Source: Kribbella flavida DSM 17836 (GTDB lineage Bacteria > Actinomycetota > Actinomycetes > Propionibacteriales > Kribbellaceae). Taken from it: a DNA stretch of 64,000 bases. The stretch covers positions 620,001 through 684,000 of the forward strand of contig NC_013729.1 in NCBI RefSeq assembly GCF_000024345.1, read 5' to 3'. The notes under the pieces are model-generated. The model was not told the DNA's origin. It saw only the letters and a program-made list of their open reading frames with translations, and made no database searches. How positions within the stretch are numbered: position 1 is the stretch's first letter; every line of letters begins with the position of its first letter. Below are positions 43,922 through 51,944 of this stretch, piece after piece. The translations under genes were made by a program, and so were the position numbers.

Positions 43922-44890
43922 TCAGTGCTCGGGCCGCCCCGGCCCGAGCAGGTCGTGAAACCTCTGCAAGCCCACGTTCCCGCCTGAAAGCACCACTCCG
44001 ACCCGTTCCGGAAGCCCGGGAACCCGGCCGGACAGCAGTGCCGCCAGCGCGCTCGCGCCGCTCGGCTCCACCACGATCTTCAGTCGTTCGAAGGCGAACG
44101 CCATCGCCGCCCGGATCTCGTCGTCGGAGACCAGCGCGAAGGCCTCGACCAGCGACTGGTTCACGGCGAAGGTCAGCTCGCCCGGGGTCGCCACGGCCTG
44201 GCCGTCGGCGATCGTCCGCGGCACCTCGATCGCCACCCGGTGCCCGGCCGCCAGCGACCGGGCGTGGTCGTCGCCCGCGGCCGGCTCGACGCCGATCATC
44301 CGGATCCCAGGCACCAGGGCGGTCGCCACCGTCGCGCACCCGGCCAGCAGTCCGCCCCCGCCGACCGGGACCAGCAGCGCCCCGAGCGGGCCGACCTCCT
44401 CGATCAGCTCCAGCGCGACCGTGCCCTGTCCGGCCATCACGTCGTAGTGGTCGTACGGCGGGATCAGCGTCAGCCCGCGATCCGCCGACAGCTTCGTCGC
44501 CAGCGCGTCCCGGTCCTCGGTGTACCGGTCGTAGGTGACCACCTCGGCGCCGTACTCCCGGGTGGCGGCGACCTTGGTGGGCGGCGCGTCGGTGGGCATC
44601 AGGATCACCGTACTCGTCCCGGCCAGCGCCGCCGCCAGCGCGACGGCCTGCGCGTGGTTGCCCGACGAGAACGCCGCAACGCCCCGCGCCTTCTGCTCGT
44701 CGGTCAGCCGGCTGATCGCGTTGAACGCGCCACGGAACTTGAAGGCCCCGACCCGCTGGAAGTTCTCCGCCTTCAGGAAGACCTGGGCCCCGACCCGTTC
44801 GTCCAGCGTGCGCGACGTCAGGACCGGCGTACGGTGCGCTGCTCCTTCGATGCGTTTCGCTGCGGCCCTGACGTCCTCGATACTCAGCAT
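43922..44890 (-). CDS. Threonine/serine dehydratase, PLP-dependent
   Basis: A 322-aa fold-type II PLP enzyme that deaminates threonine (or serine) to the keto acid. The Schiff-base lysine is Lys51 in GAFKFRGAFNA. SSGNHAQAVALAAAL binds substrate, and VGGGGLLAGCATVA is the phosphate loop. It has no C-terminal ACT domain, so it resembles the catabolic or serine-racemase-like short forms rather than IlvA. ATG 44890 follows TAGGTT by 7 nt, suggesting a leaderless mRNA. Confidence 0.92.
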   Translation of the reverse strand: MLSIEDVRAAAKRIEGAAHRTPVLTSRTLDERVGAQVFLKAENFQRVGAFKFRGAFNAISRLTDEQKARGVAAFSSGNHAQAVALAAALAGTSTVILMPTDAPPTKVAATREYGAEVVTYDRYTEDRDALATKLSADRGLTLIPPYDHYDVMAGQGTVALELIEEVGPLGALLVPVGGGGLLAGCATVATALVPGIRMIGVEPAAGDDHARSLAAGHRVAIEVPRTIADGQAVATPGELTFAVNQSLVEAFALVSDDEIRAAMAFAFERLKIVVEPSGASALAALLSGRVPGLPERVGVVLSGGNVGLQRFHDLLGPGRPEH

Positions 44891-45072
44891 GAGGCCGAAC
44901 CTACCGCTCCCGCAGGGGATTCGGCTGCCTTCGAGGGCCGGCCGGAGCCCTGCTCGGCGCGCCCGTTGTGGCCGGGGGAACTCGTAGCATCGCGATGTCA
45001 AGACGGCCGGAACGGCTCCGTACTGAAGACGAGTGGCTCCCGTCCGGGGGAGCCGGGACCGGAGGAGACACC

Positions 45073-45435
45073 GTGAAGTACCTGGTGGTGCTGAACATCA
45101 ACCCCGACGTGCTGCAGGCTCTGACCGAGGAGGAGCAGCAGGCGATCTTCAGCGGGCACGAGAAGTTTCTCGCGACCGTGCAGGAGTCCGGCGAGTTCCA
45201 CAGCACCGTCGCGCTCGCCGAGCCGGCCAAGTCGTCGGTGGTCAAGGTGCGCGACGGCGTACCGGCCGTGACCGACGGGCCGTTCCTGGAGTCGAAGGAG
45301 TTCCTGGCCGGCTACTACCTGCTGGACTGCGCGAGCAAGGAGCGGGCCCAGGAGTTGGCCGCGATGATTCCGGACGCCGGGATCGAGGGCCTCGGCGTGG
45401 AGGTCCGCGAGGTCGTCTTCGAGCTCGAGCGCTGA
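45073..45435 (+). CDS. YCII-related protein (DGPFxExKE family)
   Basis: A 120-aa ferredoxin-like-fold protein. The diagnostic segment is VTDGPFLESKEFLAGYYLLD. GTG 45073 has GGAGGAG at 45061-45067; the longer frame from 44968 lacks one. Members are often encoded beside ECF sigma factors, but none is seen here. Biochemical function is unknown. Confidence 0.88.
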   Translation: MKYLVVLNINPDVLQALTEEEQQAIFSGHEKFLATVQESGEFHSTVALAEPAKSSVVKVRDGVPAVTDGPFLESKEFLAGYYLLDCASKERAQELAAMIPDAGIEGLGVEVREVVFELER

Positions 45436-45452
45436 TCACCGGCTGAACCGGC

Positions 45453-45491
45453 CGACGGCAGGGCTTCCGGGATCGGAGTGCCCTGCCGTCG
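45453..45491. terminator. Bidirectional hairpin terminator
   Basis: CGACGGCAGGGC (45453-45464) pairs perfectly with GCCCTGCCGTCG (45480-45491) around a 15-nt loop. It lies between the convergent YCII and DUF1508 genes. Confidence 0.75.
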
Positions 45492-45540
45492 TCGCACGGC
45501 CAGAGCTGCGCGCGGCCGGTGAGTGCGTGGTGCCGGTAGA

Positions 45541-45723
45541 TCAGGAGGTCTGGTCGTCGACGTTCGCGCCCGGCGCGTTGGTCTTGATCGACTCGATGCC
45601 GTTCAGCGCGCCGGCCTTGGTCTGGTAGCTCTCGCTGCTGGCGATCACCTCACCGTTGCCGGCCTTGAGGCGGAACCGGTACCCGCCCGACTTGTCCTCG
45701 TAAAGCTCGAACTTGGCTGCCAT
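45541..45723 (-). CDS. DUF1508 (YegP-like) protein, 60 aa
   Basis: A single DUF1508 repeat: FELYEDKSGGYRFRLKAGNGEVIASSESYQTKAGALNGIESIKTNA carries the family's K-D-x-G-x-Y-R-F and G-x-x-I-A-x-S-x-x-Y motifs. ATG 45723 has GGGAGGT upstream; the larger frame to 46212 is a shadow of the acetyltransferase. These small proteins occur widely; their role is unknown. Confidence 0.92.
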   Translation of the reverse strand: MAAKFELYEDKSGGYRFRLKAGNGEVIASSESYQTKAGALNGIESIKTNAPGANVDDQTS

Positions 45724-45827
45724 GCGGACCTCCCGTTGGTTTGGGGTGACGACGCTTCGGAGCGTAACCCGCACCGAGCGTGCTGTCCGGCCGACACGGG
45801 ACAACGCTCGCTTCGATGGAGCCGAGC

Positions 45828-46409
45828 TCAAGAAGCAGCTGGAGGCTTGGCGGCTCCCGGCCAGGGGCCGGGCGGCGGTCCGTCGGCCTCCGGCCGCTCC
45901 TCCTTCTCTGTTTTGTACCGGCGCAGACCGCGGGCCTCGTAGTTGCCCAGGGCGTTGGGCCCGTCCAGGGTGTTCGTGTGCAGCCAGACCCGGGTGACCT
46001 GGTCGATCTCGGGATGCCGCTGCGGGAACGACCACGCACTGCGGAGCCCCACGGTCAGCAGGTGGCCGCCGATGCCCCGGCCGATGAAGCCGGGCAGCAG
46101 GCCGAAGTTCTCCACCTCGACCTCGGTGCCTTCGGCCTTCAGTGCGATGTACCCCGCCGGCACGCCACCGGCGTACGCGACCCAGGTCTCGAAGGCAGGC
46201 CTGGTCAGCCACGCGATCCAGCGATCCCAGGTCCAGCTGAGCTTCTCGGTCCAGTACCAGTCGCCGCCGACCGACGCGTACAGGAACCGGGCGAACTCCG
46301 GCGACACCTCCTCGACCAGCCGTACGTCAACCGGCTGCCGCGGCTCCTTGGCGGGCCGGACCCCGTTCGGGCTGGTTTGCTCGAGGTAGGTGATGGTGCT
46401 GGTGCTCAT
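45828..46409 (-). CDS. GNAT-family N-acetyltransferase
   Basis: A 193-aa acetyltransferase. YIALKAEGTEVEVENFGLLPGFIGRGIGGHLL is the acetyl-CoA-binding region (the Q/R-x-x-G-x-G/A loop as GRGIGG), and VWLHTNTLDGPNALGNYEARGL is motif B. ATG 46409 overlaps the TetR stop by four bases, so the two are co-translated, and the pair is divergent from an MFS exporter. The acceptor is unknown; a resistance role is possible from context. Confidence 0.87.
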   Translation of the reverse strand: MSTSTITYLEQTSPNGVRPAKEPRQPVDVRLVEEVSPEFARFLYASVGGDWYWTEKLSWTWDRWIAWLTRPAFETWVAYAGGVPAGYIALKAEGTEVEVENFGLLPGFIGRGIGGHLLTVGLRSAWSFPQRHPEIDQVTRVWLHTNTLDGPNALGNYEARGLRRYKTEKEERPEADGPPPGPWPGAAKPPAAS

Positions 46410-47086
46410 GCGTCCTGCCGGGCGAGGACGCCGGTGATGCCGGCGACGACCAGATCGATGCCCAGCGTGTAGTAGTCGTCGGTCGAGGTCGGGCAGACCA
46501 GGACGTGAGCCGTGCTGGTGACCAAGGGGTATCGCTTCGGGTCGAGCGCACCCAGGTTCGCGCGCTTCCGGCGCAGGGACTGCTCGCGTACGGCGGGTTC
46601 TGGGTCCTCGCCGGCGCCCGGCTCGGTGGTGACGAGCGAGACCAGTGAGCAGATCGACTGACGGCCGACCTCGGCGGCGTGGTCGGGACTGAAGCCGCCC
46701 TCGACGAGCAGCCCCAGCGTCCGCTCGGCCAGCTCCAGGCCGGACTCGGTCACCAAGATCCGGGGCAGCGTGAGACCAGCCACGTTCGGGTGCGGGCGGA
46801 GGGCGGCGACGAAGGCGGTGAGGATGTCGCGCAGCCGGCGGTCCCAAGGCTGCGCGGACGGCTCCGGGAGAGTGATGTCGGCCAGCAGTCGGTCGGCGAG
46901 CGCGGCGAGCAGGTCGCTCTTGTCGCTGAAGTGCCGGTAGAGCGCCATCGGCGTGACCTCGTGCACCTGGGCGAGCCGGCGCAGCGTGACTGCGTCCAGC
47001 CCTTCGGTGTCGGCGATCAGCAGCGCGCTGTCGACCACCTTCGCCGGATCGAGCCGTCGCGGACTCTCCTTGCTGAGCGTGGGCAT
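46406..47086 (-). CDS. TetR-family regulator with TetR_C-like ligand domain
   Basis: A 226-aa repressor. ALLIADTEGLDAVTLRRLAQVHEVTPMALYRHFSDKSDLLAALADRLL is the helix-turn-helix. The rest is an all-helical ligand domain of the TetR class C-terminal type. It is divergent from a 14-helix exporter across 85 bp containing two copies of TACAWCGTAGAC and the exporter promoter. It probably represses the exporter, itself and the coupled acetyltransferase. Confidence 0.92.
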   Translation of the reverse strand: MPTLSKESPRRLDPAKVVDSALLIADTEGLDAVTLRRLAQVHEVTPMALYRHFSDKSDLLAALADRLLADITLPEPSAQPWDRRLRDILTAFVAALRPHPNVAGLTLPRILVTESGLELAERTLGLLVEGGFSPDHAAEVGRQSICSLVSLVTTEPGAGEDPEPAVREQSLRRKRANLGALDPKRYPLVTSTAHVLVCPTSTDDYYTLGIDLVVAGITGVLARQDA

Positions 47087-47097
47087 GTTGACAAGTT

Positions 47098-47155
47098 TAC
47101 ATCGTAGACCTTACGTTGACGGCGTCCGCATACAGCGTATACATACAACGTAGAC
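47098..47155. promoter_or_regulatory. Divergent tetR/MFS promoter with repeated operator
   Basis: TACATCGTAGAC (47098-47109) and TACAACGTAGAC (47144-47155) are direct repeats 46 bp apart. Between them lies a promoter for the exporter, -35 TTGACG (47116-47121) and -10 TATACA (47138-47143), 16-bp spacer. A TetR dimer on either repeat would cover one of the divergent promoters. Confidence 0.65.
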
Positions 47156-47171
47156 AAGTGAGGTAGTCGCC

Positions 47172-48599
47172 ATGCGACGCAGTCCTTGGGCCACCCTGGC
47201 GGTGCTGGCCCTGGCGCAGTTCATCGTCGTGCTCGACGTGACGATCGTGAACGTCGCGCTGCCCGACATCCAGGCCGACCTGGGCTTCTCGGCCGAGACC
47301 CTGCAGTGGGTGATCAGCGCGTACACCCTGCTGTTCGGCGGCTTCCTCCTGCTCGGCGGCCGGATGGCCGACCTGCTCGGCCCGCGCCGGGTGTTCGTCG
47401 CGGGCCTGCTGCTGTTCGGCGTCACCTCGCTGGTCGCGGGACTGGCCGAGTCGCCCGGCTTCCTGATCGGCGCCCGGGCGGTCCAGGGTCTCGGCGGTGC
47501 GCTGCTGTCACCGGCGGCGCTGGCGATCCTGACCGTCACCTTCGCACACGGCCGCGAGCGCAACATCGCGATGGGTGTCTGGGGTGGTCTGGCCGGTCTC
47601 GGCGGCACCCTGGGCGTGGTGGCCGGCGGCGTGCTGGTCGACGCGCTCAGTTGGCAGTGGGTCTTCTTCGTCAACGTGCCGATCGTGCTCGCGCTGGTCG
47701 CGGTGATCCCGGTCTTCGTGCCCGACACCCGGCACAACGAGAACGGCCCGCGTGGCTTCGACACCGCCGGCGCCATCCTCGGCACCGGCGGCCTGCTCGC
47801 GATCGTGTACGCCGTGGTCCGCGCCGAGCCCGAGGGCTGGGGTTCGGCCGAGGTGATGGGTTTCCTGGTCGGCGGCGCGGTGCTGCTCGTTGTGTTCGTC
47901 GCGGTCGAGGCGCGGTCGAAGGCGCCGCTGATCCCGCTGCGGCTCTTCCGGTCCCGTGCGCTGAGCGTGTCCAGCATCTCGCTGGCACTGAACGGCGCGG
48001 GCTTCCTGTCGATGTTCTTCCTCACCGCGATCTACCTGCAGCAGGTCCGCGGCGACTCCGCGCTCGACGCCGGCATCCACTTCTTGCCGATGGGCGCCGC
48101 GGCGGTGCTCGGCGCGGTCGCCGCGTCCCAGCTGGTCCAGAAGCTCGGCACCCGGACCGTCCAGCTCGGCGGCACGGTGCTGAGTGTCGCCGGACTGCTG
48201 CTCCTGTCCCGCGCGGACGCCACCGGCGCCTACTCGACCCAGCTTCTGCCGGGCCTGGTCCTGTTCGGCGTCGGCATCATCGCGGTCGGCGTACCGGCTC
48301 AGATTGCTGCCGTGTCCGAGGTCGAGCACCACGAAGCCGGCGCGGCCTCCGGTGCCGTCACCACCATGTACCAGGTCGGCGGCGCGCTGGGTTTGGCGAT
48401 CGTCACCACCCTCTCCGTCACCCGGACGACGGACGCGCTGGCCGAGGGAGTCGCCCAGCAACAGGCTCTCGTCGAGGGCTTCCAGCGCGGCATCCTGATC
48501 GCCGCGTTGTTCGCGATCGCCAACGTCGTCGCCACGATTCTCACTCCGCAGCTGCAGCCGACCGCCGACCAGCTGGCGGAGGCCGCAGCCGCCGCCTAG
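47172..48599 (+). CDS. DHA2-family MFS drug exporter (EmrB/QacA type)
   Basis: A 475-aa, 14-helix proton/drug antiporter. LDVTIVNVALPDIQADLGFSAETLQWVISAYTL is the DHA2 helix-1 motif, GGRMADLLGPRRVF is loop 2-3 motif A, and GARAVQGLGGALLSPAALAIL is motif B/C. AVVAGGVLVDALSWQWVFFVNVPI is also typical. A ribosome site (GAGGTAG) precedes ATG 47172. It is controlled by the divergent TetR-type regulator. Confidence 0.95.
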   Translation: MRRSPWATLAVLALAQFIVVLDVTIVNVALPDIQADLGFSAETLQWVISAYTLLFGGFLLLGGRMADLLGPRRVFVAGLLLFGVTSLVAGLAESPGFLIGARAVQGLGGALLSPAALAILTVTFAHGRERNIAMGVWGGLAGLGGTLGVVAGGVLVDALSWQWVFFVNVPIVLALVAVIPVFVPDTRHNENGPRGFDTAGAILGTGGLLAIVYAVVRAEPEGWGSAEVMGFLVGGAVLLVVFVAVEARSKAPLIPLRLFRSRALSVSSISLALNGAGFLSMFFLTAIYLQQVRGDSALDAGIHFLPMGAAAVLGAVAASQLVQKLGTRTVQLGGTVLSVAGLLLLSRADATGAYSTQLLPGLVLFGVGIIAVGVPAQIAAVSEVEHHEAGAASGAVTTMYQVGGALGLAIVTTLSVTRTTDALAEGVAQQQALVEGFQRGILIAALFAIANVVATILTPQLQPTADQLAEAAAAA

Positions 48600-48626
48600 C
48601 CGCTGGCACCTGAACCGCTCCGGCGG

Positions 48627-48647
48627 GGAGCTGGATCGCCCAGCTCC
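48627..48647. terminator. Hairpin after the MFS exporter
   Basis: GGAGCTGG (48627-48634) pairs with CCAGCTCC (48640-48647) around a 5-nt loop, 27 bp past the exporter stop and before a convergent gene. Confidence 0.55.
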
Positions 48648-48731
48648 TCGCCTCTCCGCAGTCGCCCAGTTGATTGCTAACGGCAACGAACAGCAGCGAC
48701 TTCTGCCTTCGTCGCCCGGTCGTCGAGCCTG

Positions 48732-49316
48732 CTAGGACTTGCGTGCCGTGACGATCATCGCCGTACCGGCGGTCCGCGTCGGCGGCTGCCAGCTCTCCGT
48801 CTCCACGCCGCCGAACCCCGCGGTCTCGATCTCCTCCACGAGCCCACCCGGCGCCCACTTCTCGTGCACCGACAGCAGCATCCGCCCACCCGGCTTCAAG
48901 ATCCGGCGGATCTCCGCGAAGCCCGCCGGCCGATCCGCCCACAACTGCACGTTGTTCACCGACAGCACGACGCTCGCCGACTCGTCCGGCTGATGCGTGT
49001 CCGCCGCTTCCCCACGCACCAGCTGCACCTTGCCCGCCTCGACCAGATCCCCGCACCGCTGCCGCGCCGCCAGCAACATCGTGTCCGACGGGTCCACCCC
49101 CACCACGATCCCGGCGTACTGCGCGGCCGCCCGCAGCCCCACCCCGGGCCCCGGCCCGAGCACCACCACATGCTCTTTCGGCTGCACTGCGGCCAACTCC
49201 ACCACGTACTTCTCCGTCGGCCCGTTCCCCCGAGCCATCACCCAACCCCCGAGTCGCCCAGCCACCCCCTCCGGCCGCCCGAACGCCTTCATCAACACCG
49301 CATCCAACACACCCAT
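48732..49316 (-). CDS. Class I SAM-dependent methyltransferase
   Basis: A 194-aa methyltransferase of the UbiE/Methyltransf_11 group. The SAM motif is VVVLGPGPGVGLRAAAQ followed by VGVDPS; ASVVLSVNNVQLWADRPAGFAEIRRILKPGG is the motif IV/post region. Its small size suggests a small-molecule acceptor. It is convergent with the exporter and has no operon partner. Confidence 0.88.
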   Translation of the reverse strand: MGVLDAVLMKAFGRPEGVAGRLGGWVMARGNGPTEKYVVELAAVQPKEHVVVLGPGPGVGLRAAAQYAGIVVGVDPSDTMLLAARQRCGDLVEAGKVQLVRGEAADTHQPDESASVVLSVNNVQLWADRPAGFAEIRRILKPGGRMLLSVHEKWAPGGLVEEIETAGFGGVETESWQPPTRTAGTAMIVTARKS

Positions 49317-49351
49317 GCCTCATCACACCACGCAGGCACATCGCCGAAGCG

Positions 49352-49597
49352 TCAACCCACCCACGTGACGTCGAAGATCCTCAGCAACTGCCGACTGTCA
49401 TCGACGTAGAAGGAGAGCAGGCCCAGCGGATGGAAGGTCGTCTGCCTGAACGCCGGCTCGCCGGCGCCCAGCGCCATGCTGTCCCAAGGGGCGACGACCA
49501 GCTCCGTCGCGCGGCGCACCAGCGCGTCGAAGGCCTCCGCGGGGAGTCCGTCGAGCTGTGCCAGGGCGGCCGCGTGGAACTCCACGCGGCCGCTCAC
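49352..49597 (-). CDS. RelE/ParE-like toxin of a type II toxin-antitoxin pair
   Basis: An 81-aa basic-fold protein. VEFHAAALAQLDGLPAEAFDALVRRATELV is the N-terminal helix pair, and PLGLLSFYVDDSRQLLRIFDVTWVG the beta-hairpin end characteristic of RelE/YoeB-like ribonucleases. GTG 49597 overlaps the stop of the upstream small gene (GTGA), the usual antitoxin-then-toxin coupling. The longer start at 49654 would overlap the partner by 61 bp and is unlikely. mRNA cleavage by the ribosome-bound toxin is the expected activity. Confidence 0.7.
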   Translation of the reverse strand: MSGRVEFHAAALAQLDGLPAEAFDALVRRATELVVAPWDSMALGAGEPAFRQTTFHPLGLLSFYVDDSRQLLRIFDVTWVG

Positions 49598-49884
49598 GAC
49601 CGGGTGGGCCAGTCCGGAAGAACCTGGTCGGCCGGCACGAACTCGCTGTCGCAACCCTGGCGCGCCGCCGCTGCTGCCTTGTCGAAATCAGGATTCGAGT
49701 AGGCGACTGCCCGTAGCTGCCACAGGTGCAGCACATCGCGCAATTGCCGGAACCGCCAGACCTCGTGCGCGGCGTCGAGCGCCTGGTGGTACTCGCTGAG
49801 GAATTGTTCGTGCCACTTCGCCGGCAGCACGCGCAGGATCTCGGCGGGGTCGTCGCCCGGTCCCTGGAGCGGTTGCGCGGTCAT
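49594..49884 (-). CDS. DUF6247-like protein, probable antitoxin
   Basis: A 96-aa acidic protein. DDPAEILRVLPAKWHEQFLSEYHQALDAAHEVWRFRQLRDVLHLWQLRAVAYSNPDF matches my memory of actinobacterial DUF6247 proteins, which are encoded immediately before RelE-like genes. Its stop overlaps the toxin start by four bases. An antitoxin role is inferred from context; no DNA-binding motif is obvious. Confidence 0.68.
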   Translation of the reverse strand: MTAQPLQGPGDDPAEILRVLPAKWHEQFLSEYHQALDAAHEVWRFRQLRDVLHLWQLRAVAYSNPDFDKAAAAARQGCDSEFVPADQVLPDWPTRS

Positions 49885-49893
49885 GGAGCCAGG

Positions 49894-50412
49894 TTAACCG
49901 GTCGGCCGGCTCCTGGGCTGTGGATTGTCCACAGGTGCCAGCTCCAAGGCGTAGCTGAGGCCCGGGCGGCCGTCCAGTTGCAGGTCGCCGGTGGGGGTGA
50001 AGCCGGCGCGGTGGAGGACCTTCTGGGAGGCGACGTTGTCCACCGTGGTGACCGCCGTCAGCCGCGTCAGCCCGTACGCCGTACTGGCGAGCTGCGCGAC
50101 CTCCTGCACGGCCCACGTCGCCAGCCCGCGGCCGCCGGCGGACTCGGCGATGCGGTAACCCAGTTCGGCCGACCCGTCGACCACCTCGACCAGATTGACC
50201 CGGCCGACGATCTCGGCACCGTCGACCAGCACGTGGAAGTGGTCCGACCCGGCCGCCTGGAACTCCAGCAACGCCTTGTGCCGTTGGGAGAACTCGGCGA
50301 AGTACGCGTCGCCGCGATCGGGGATCACCCGCGCGAAGTACGCCCGATTCTCGAGCTCGAACCGGAGCAACTCGGCCTCGTGATCCGCCCGCAGCCGTTC
50401 CAGCACAACCAT
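49894..50412 (-). CDS. RimJ/RimL-type GNAT acetyltransferase
   Basis: A 172-aa protein-N-terminal-acetyltransferase-like enzyme. LERLRADHEAELLRFELENRAYFARVIPDR is the RimJ-type N-terminus, ELGYRIAESAGGRGLATWAVQEVAQLA the acetyl-CoA loop, and TVDNVASQKVLHRAGF motif B. It ends 10 bp before the DUF6247-like gene and might share a transcript. The substrate is unknown. Confidence 0.9.
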   Translation of the reverse strand: MVVLERLRADHEAELLRFELENRAYFARVIPDRGDAYFAEFSQRHKALLEFQAAGSDHFHVLVDGAEIVGRVNLVEVVDGSAELGYRIAESAGGRGLATWAVQEVAQLASTAYGLTRLTAVTTVDNVASQKVLHRAGFTPTGDLQLDGRPGLSYALELAPVDNPQPRSRPTG

Positions 50413-50421
50413 CCGCCGAAC

Positions 50422-51279
50422 CTACAGCGGGTACGCGACGTACGCGAAGGAATTGCTGTCCGGCGACCAGCTCGGCACGTTCATCGTGCCTTGCCCACCG
50501 AACACCGTGGCAACCTCCCGGATCCCCCCATCGGCCGTCAGCAACCGAATCCGCACGTCCGCGACATCGGCCGGATGCCCCACGGTCCCGGGCGGAAAAC
50601 TGACGTACGCCACCGCCGACCCGTCCGGCGCCGGGTGCGGGAACCAGTTCACCCGCTCGTCATCCGTCAACTGCTCCGGCACCCCACCCGCCGCCGGCAC
50701 GCGGAACAACTGCGCATGCCCCGGCACACTCGCCGCCCGCTCGGAGTTGAAGTAGATCCACCGACCGTCCGCGCTGTACTCCGCCCCGTCGCCGGCGTAT
50801 GCGTCATCGGTGATCTGCACGTCGTCGCCACCGGCCGCCGGAACCGTGCACACGTTGGTGATCCCGCGACGATCCATCCCGATGTAAGCCAGCGTCCGCC
50901 CATCGGGCGAAACCCCGTGCAGGTAGTGCTTGAACCCCTCTCCGCGATCGTTGCTCACCCGCCGCGCCACGCCTGCGCTCACGGCGTACAGATGTCCGTC
51001 CTCGGCCGAGACGTACACAGTCGCCCCGTCCGGGCTCAGCACATGATCGTTGTTGACCGGCGGCACTCCACCGAGCGGAATCTCCTGCAACTCTCCGCCG
51101 GTCACCGCAACCCGGAACAACTTGCCGTCCCCGTTGACCACCAGCCACTCGCCGTCCGGAGTCCAGTTCGGCGCCTCCACCAGCACCTCCGTCGACCGGT
51201 GCACCAGCCGACTTTTCCCAGTCCGCACATCCACCACAAAAACCTCGGCCAGCTGACCCGAACGCAAACGACGCGGCAT
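50422..51279 (-). CDS. TolB-like beta-propeller (PD40) protein, cytoplasmic
   Basis: A 285-aa protein built of WD40-like/PD40 blades: APNWTPDGEWLVVNG, NDHVLSPDGATVYVSAEDGHLYAV, GVSPDGRTLAYIGMD, EYSADGRWIYFNSERAA, HPAPDGSAVAYVSF and SWSPDSNSFAYVAYP. It has no signal peptide. ATG 51279 lies 7 nt after TAGGTT, indicating a leaderless mRNA and setting the start. Such proteins are scaffold or sensor modules; the role is unknown. Confidence 0.85.
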   Translation of the reverse strand: MPRRLRSGQLAEVFVVDVRTGKSRLVHRSTEVLVEAPNWTPDGEWLVVNGDGKLFRVAVTGGELQEIPLGGVPPVNNDHVLSPDGATVYVSAEDGHLYAVSAGVARRVSNDRGEGFKHYLHGVSPDGRTLAYIGMDRRGITNVCTVPAAGGDDVQITDDAYAGDGAEYSADGRWIYFNSERAASVPGHAQLFRVPAAGGVPEQLTDDERVNWFPHPAPDGSAVAYVSFPPGTVGHPADVADVRIRLLTADGGIREVATVFGGQGTMNVPSWSPDSNSFAYVAYPL

Positions 51280-51431
51280 ACCCACCAACCTATCCACCAT
51301 CGGCCTGGCCAGCCCACCGGAGCAACTCACCTCGGCGACACTCAGCGCGCAATTGCCGCCCGGTACCGGATGGCCAACACTGGAAGGCGGCTGAACGGCC
51401 TGTGCTGAGACGCGCCGACGGAGGGTCGACC

Positions 51432-51944
51432 TTGGACGTCGAAGTGCTAGCTGAGGACGATTGGGCAGTTCTGCGACAGGTTCGGCTGCGAGCCCTCGAC
51501 GATTCCCCGGCCGCGTTCCTGTCGAGCTATCAGGCCGAGGCGGCCGCGGGCGAAGAGTACTGGCGTCACCGCTGCCTAGCGTACCGCTGGGTCGTCGCTC
51601 GCAACCAGCATCGGGCGGTAGGCCTGGTGTGCTCCGTCAAGGTTCTCGATCGGCCGGCGGACGAACGGCATCTCGAGTCGATCTGGGTTGATCCCGCACA
51701 CCGCCGGCAAGGCGTGCTGCGCGCAATGCTCCATCACTTGGCCGAGCTCGAGCCGGAGGTCCGCAGCTGGCTGGTCTGGGTGCTCGACGGAAATGACGAG
51801 GCCCGCGCGATCTACGAACGGTTGGGTTTCGCGTCCACCGGCGAGCGTCAGCTGCTCAGTACTTTGGGGCGATCGGAGGAACGGATGAGGCTGGAGTCGA
51901 AAGCAGCTGTGCGCGACTTGGACGATCCTGGGTCGGTGCCGTAG
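51432..51944 (+). CDS. GNAT-family N-acetyltransferase
   Basis: A 170-aa acetyltransferase. LRQVRLRALDDSPAAFLSSY is the N-terminal motif, HLESIWVDPAHRRQGVLRAMLHHL the acetyl-CoA loop, and VLDGNDEARAIYERLGFASTGER motif B. TTG 51432 is chosen because GGAGGG (51419-51424) precedes it; GTG 51402 would add 10 residues. The last 97 bp overlap the convergent gene's coding region. Confidence 0.82.
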   Translation: MDVEVLAEDDWAVLRQVRLRALDDSPAAFLSSYQAEAAAGEEYWRHRCLAYRWVVARNQHRAVGLVCSVKVLDRPADERHLESIWVDPAHRRQGVLRAMLHHLAELEPEVRSWLVWVLDGNDEARAIYERLGFASTGERQLLSTLGRSEERMRLESKAAVRDLDDPGSVP

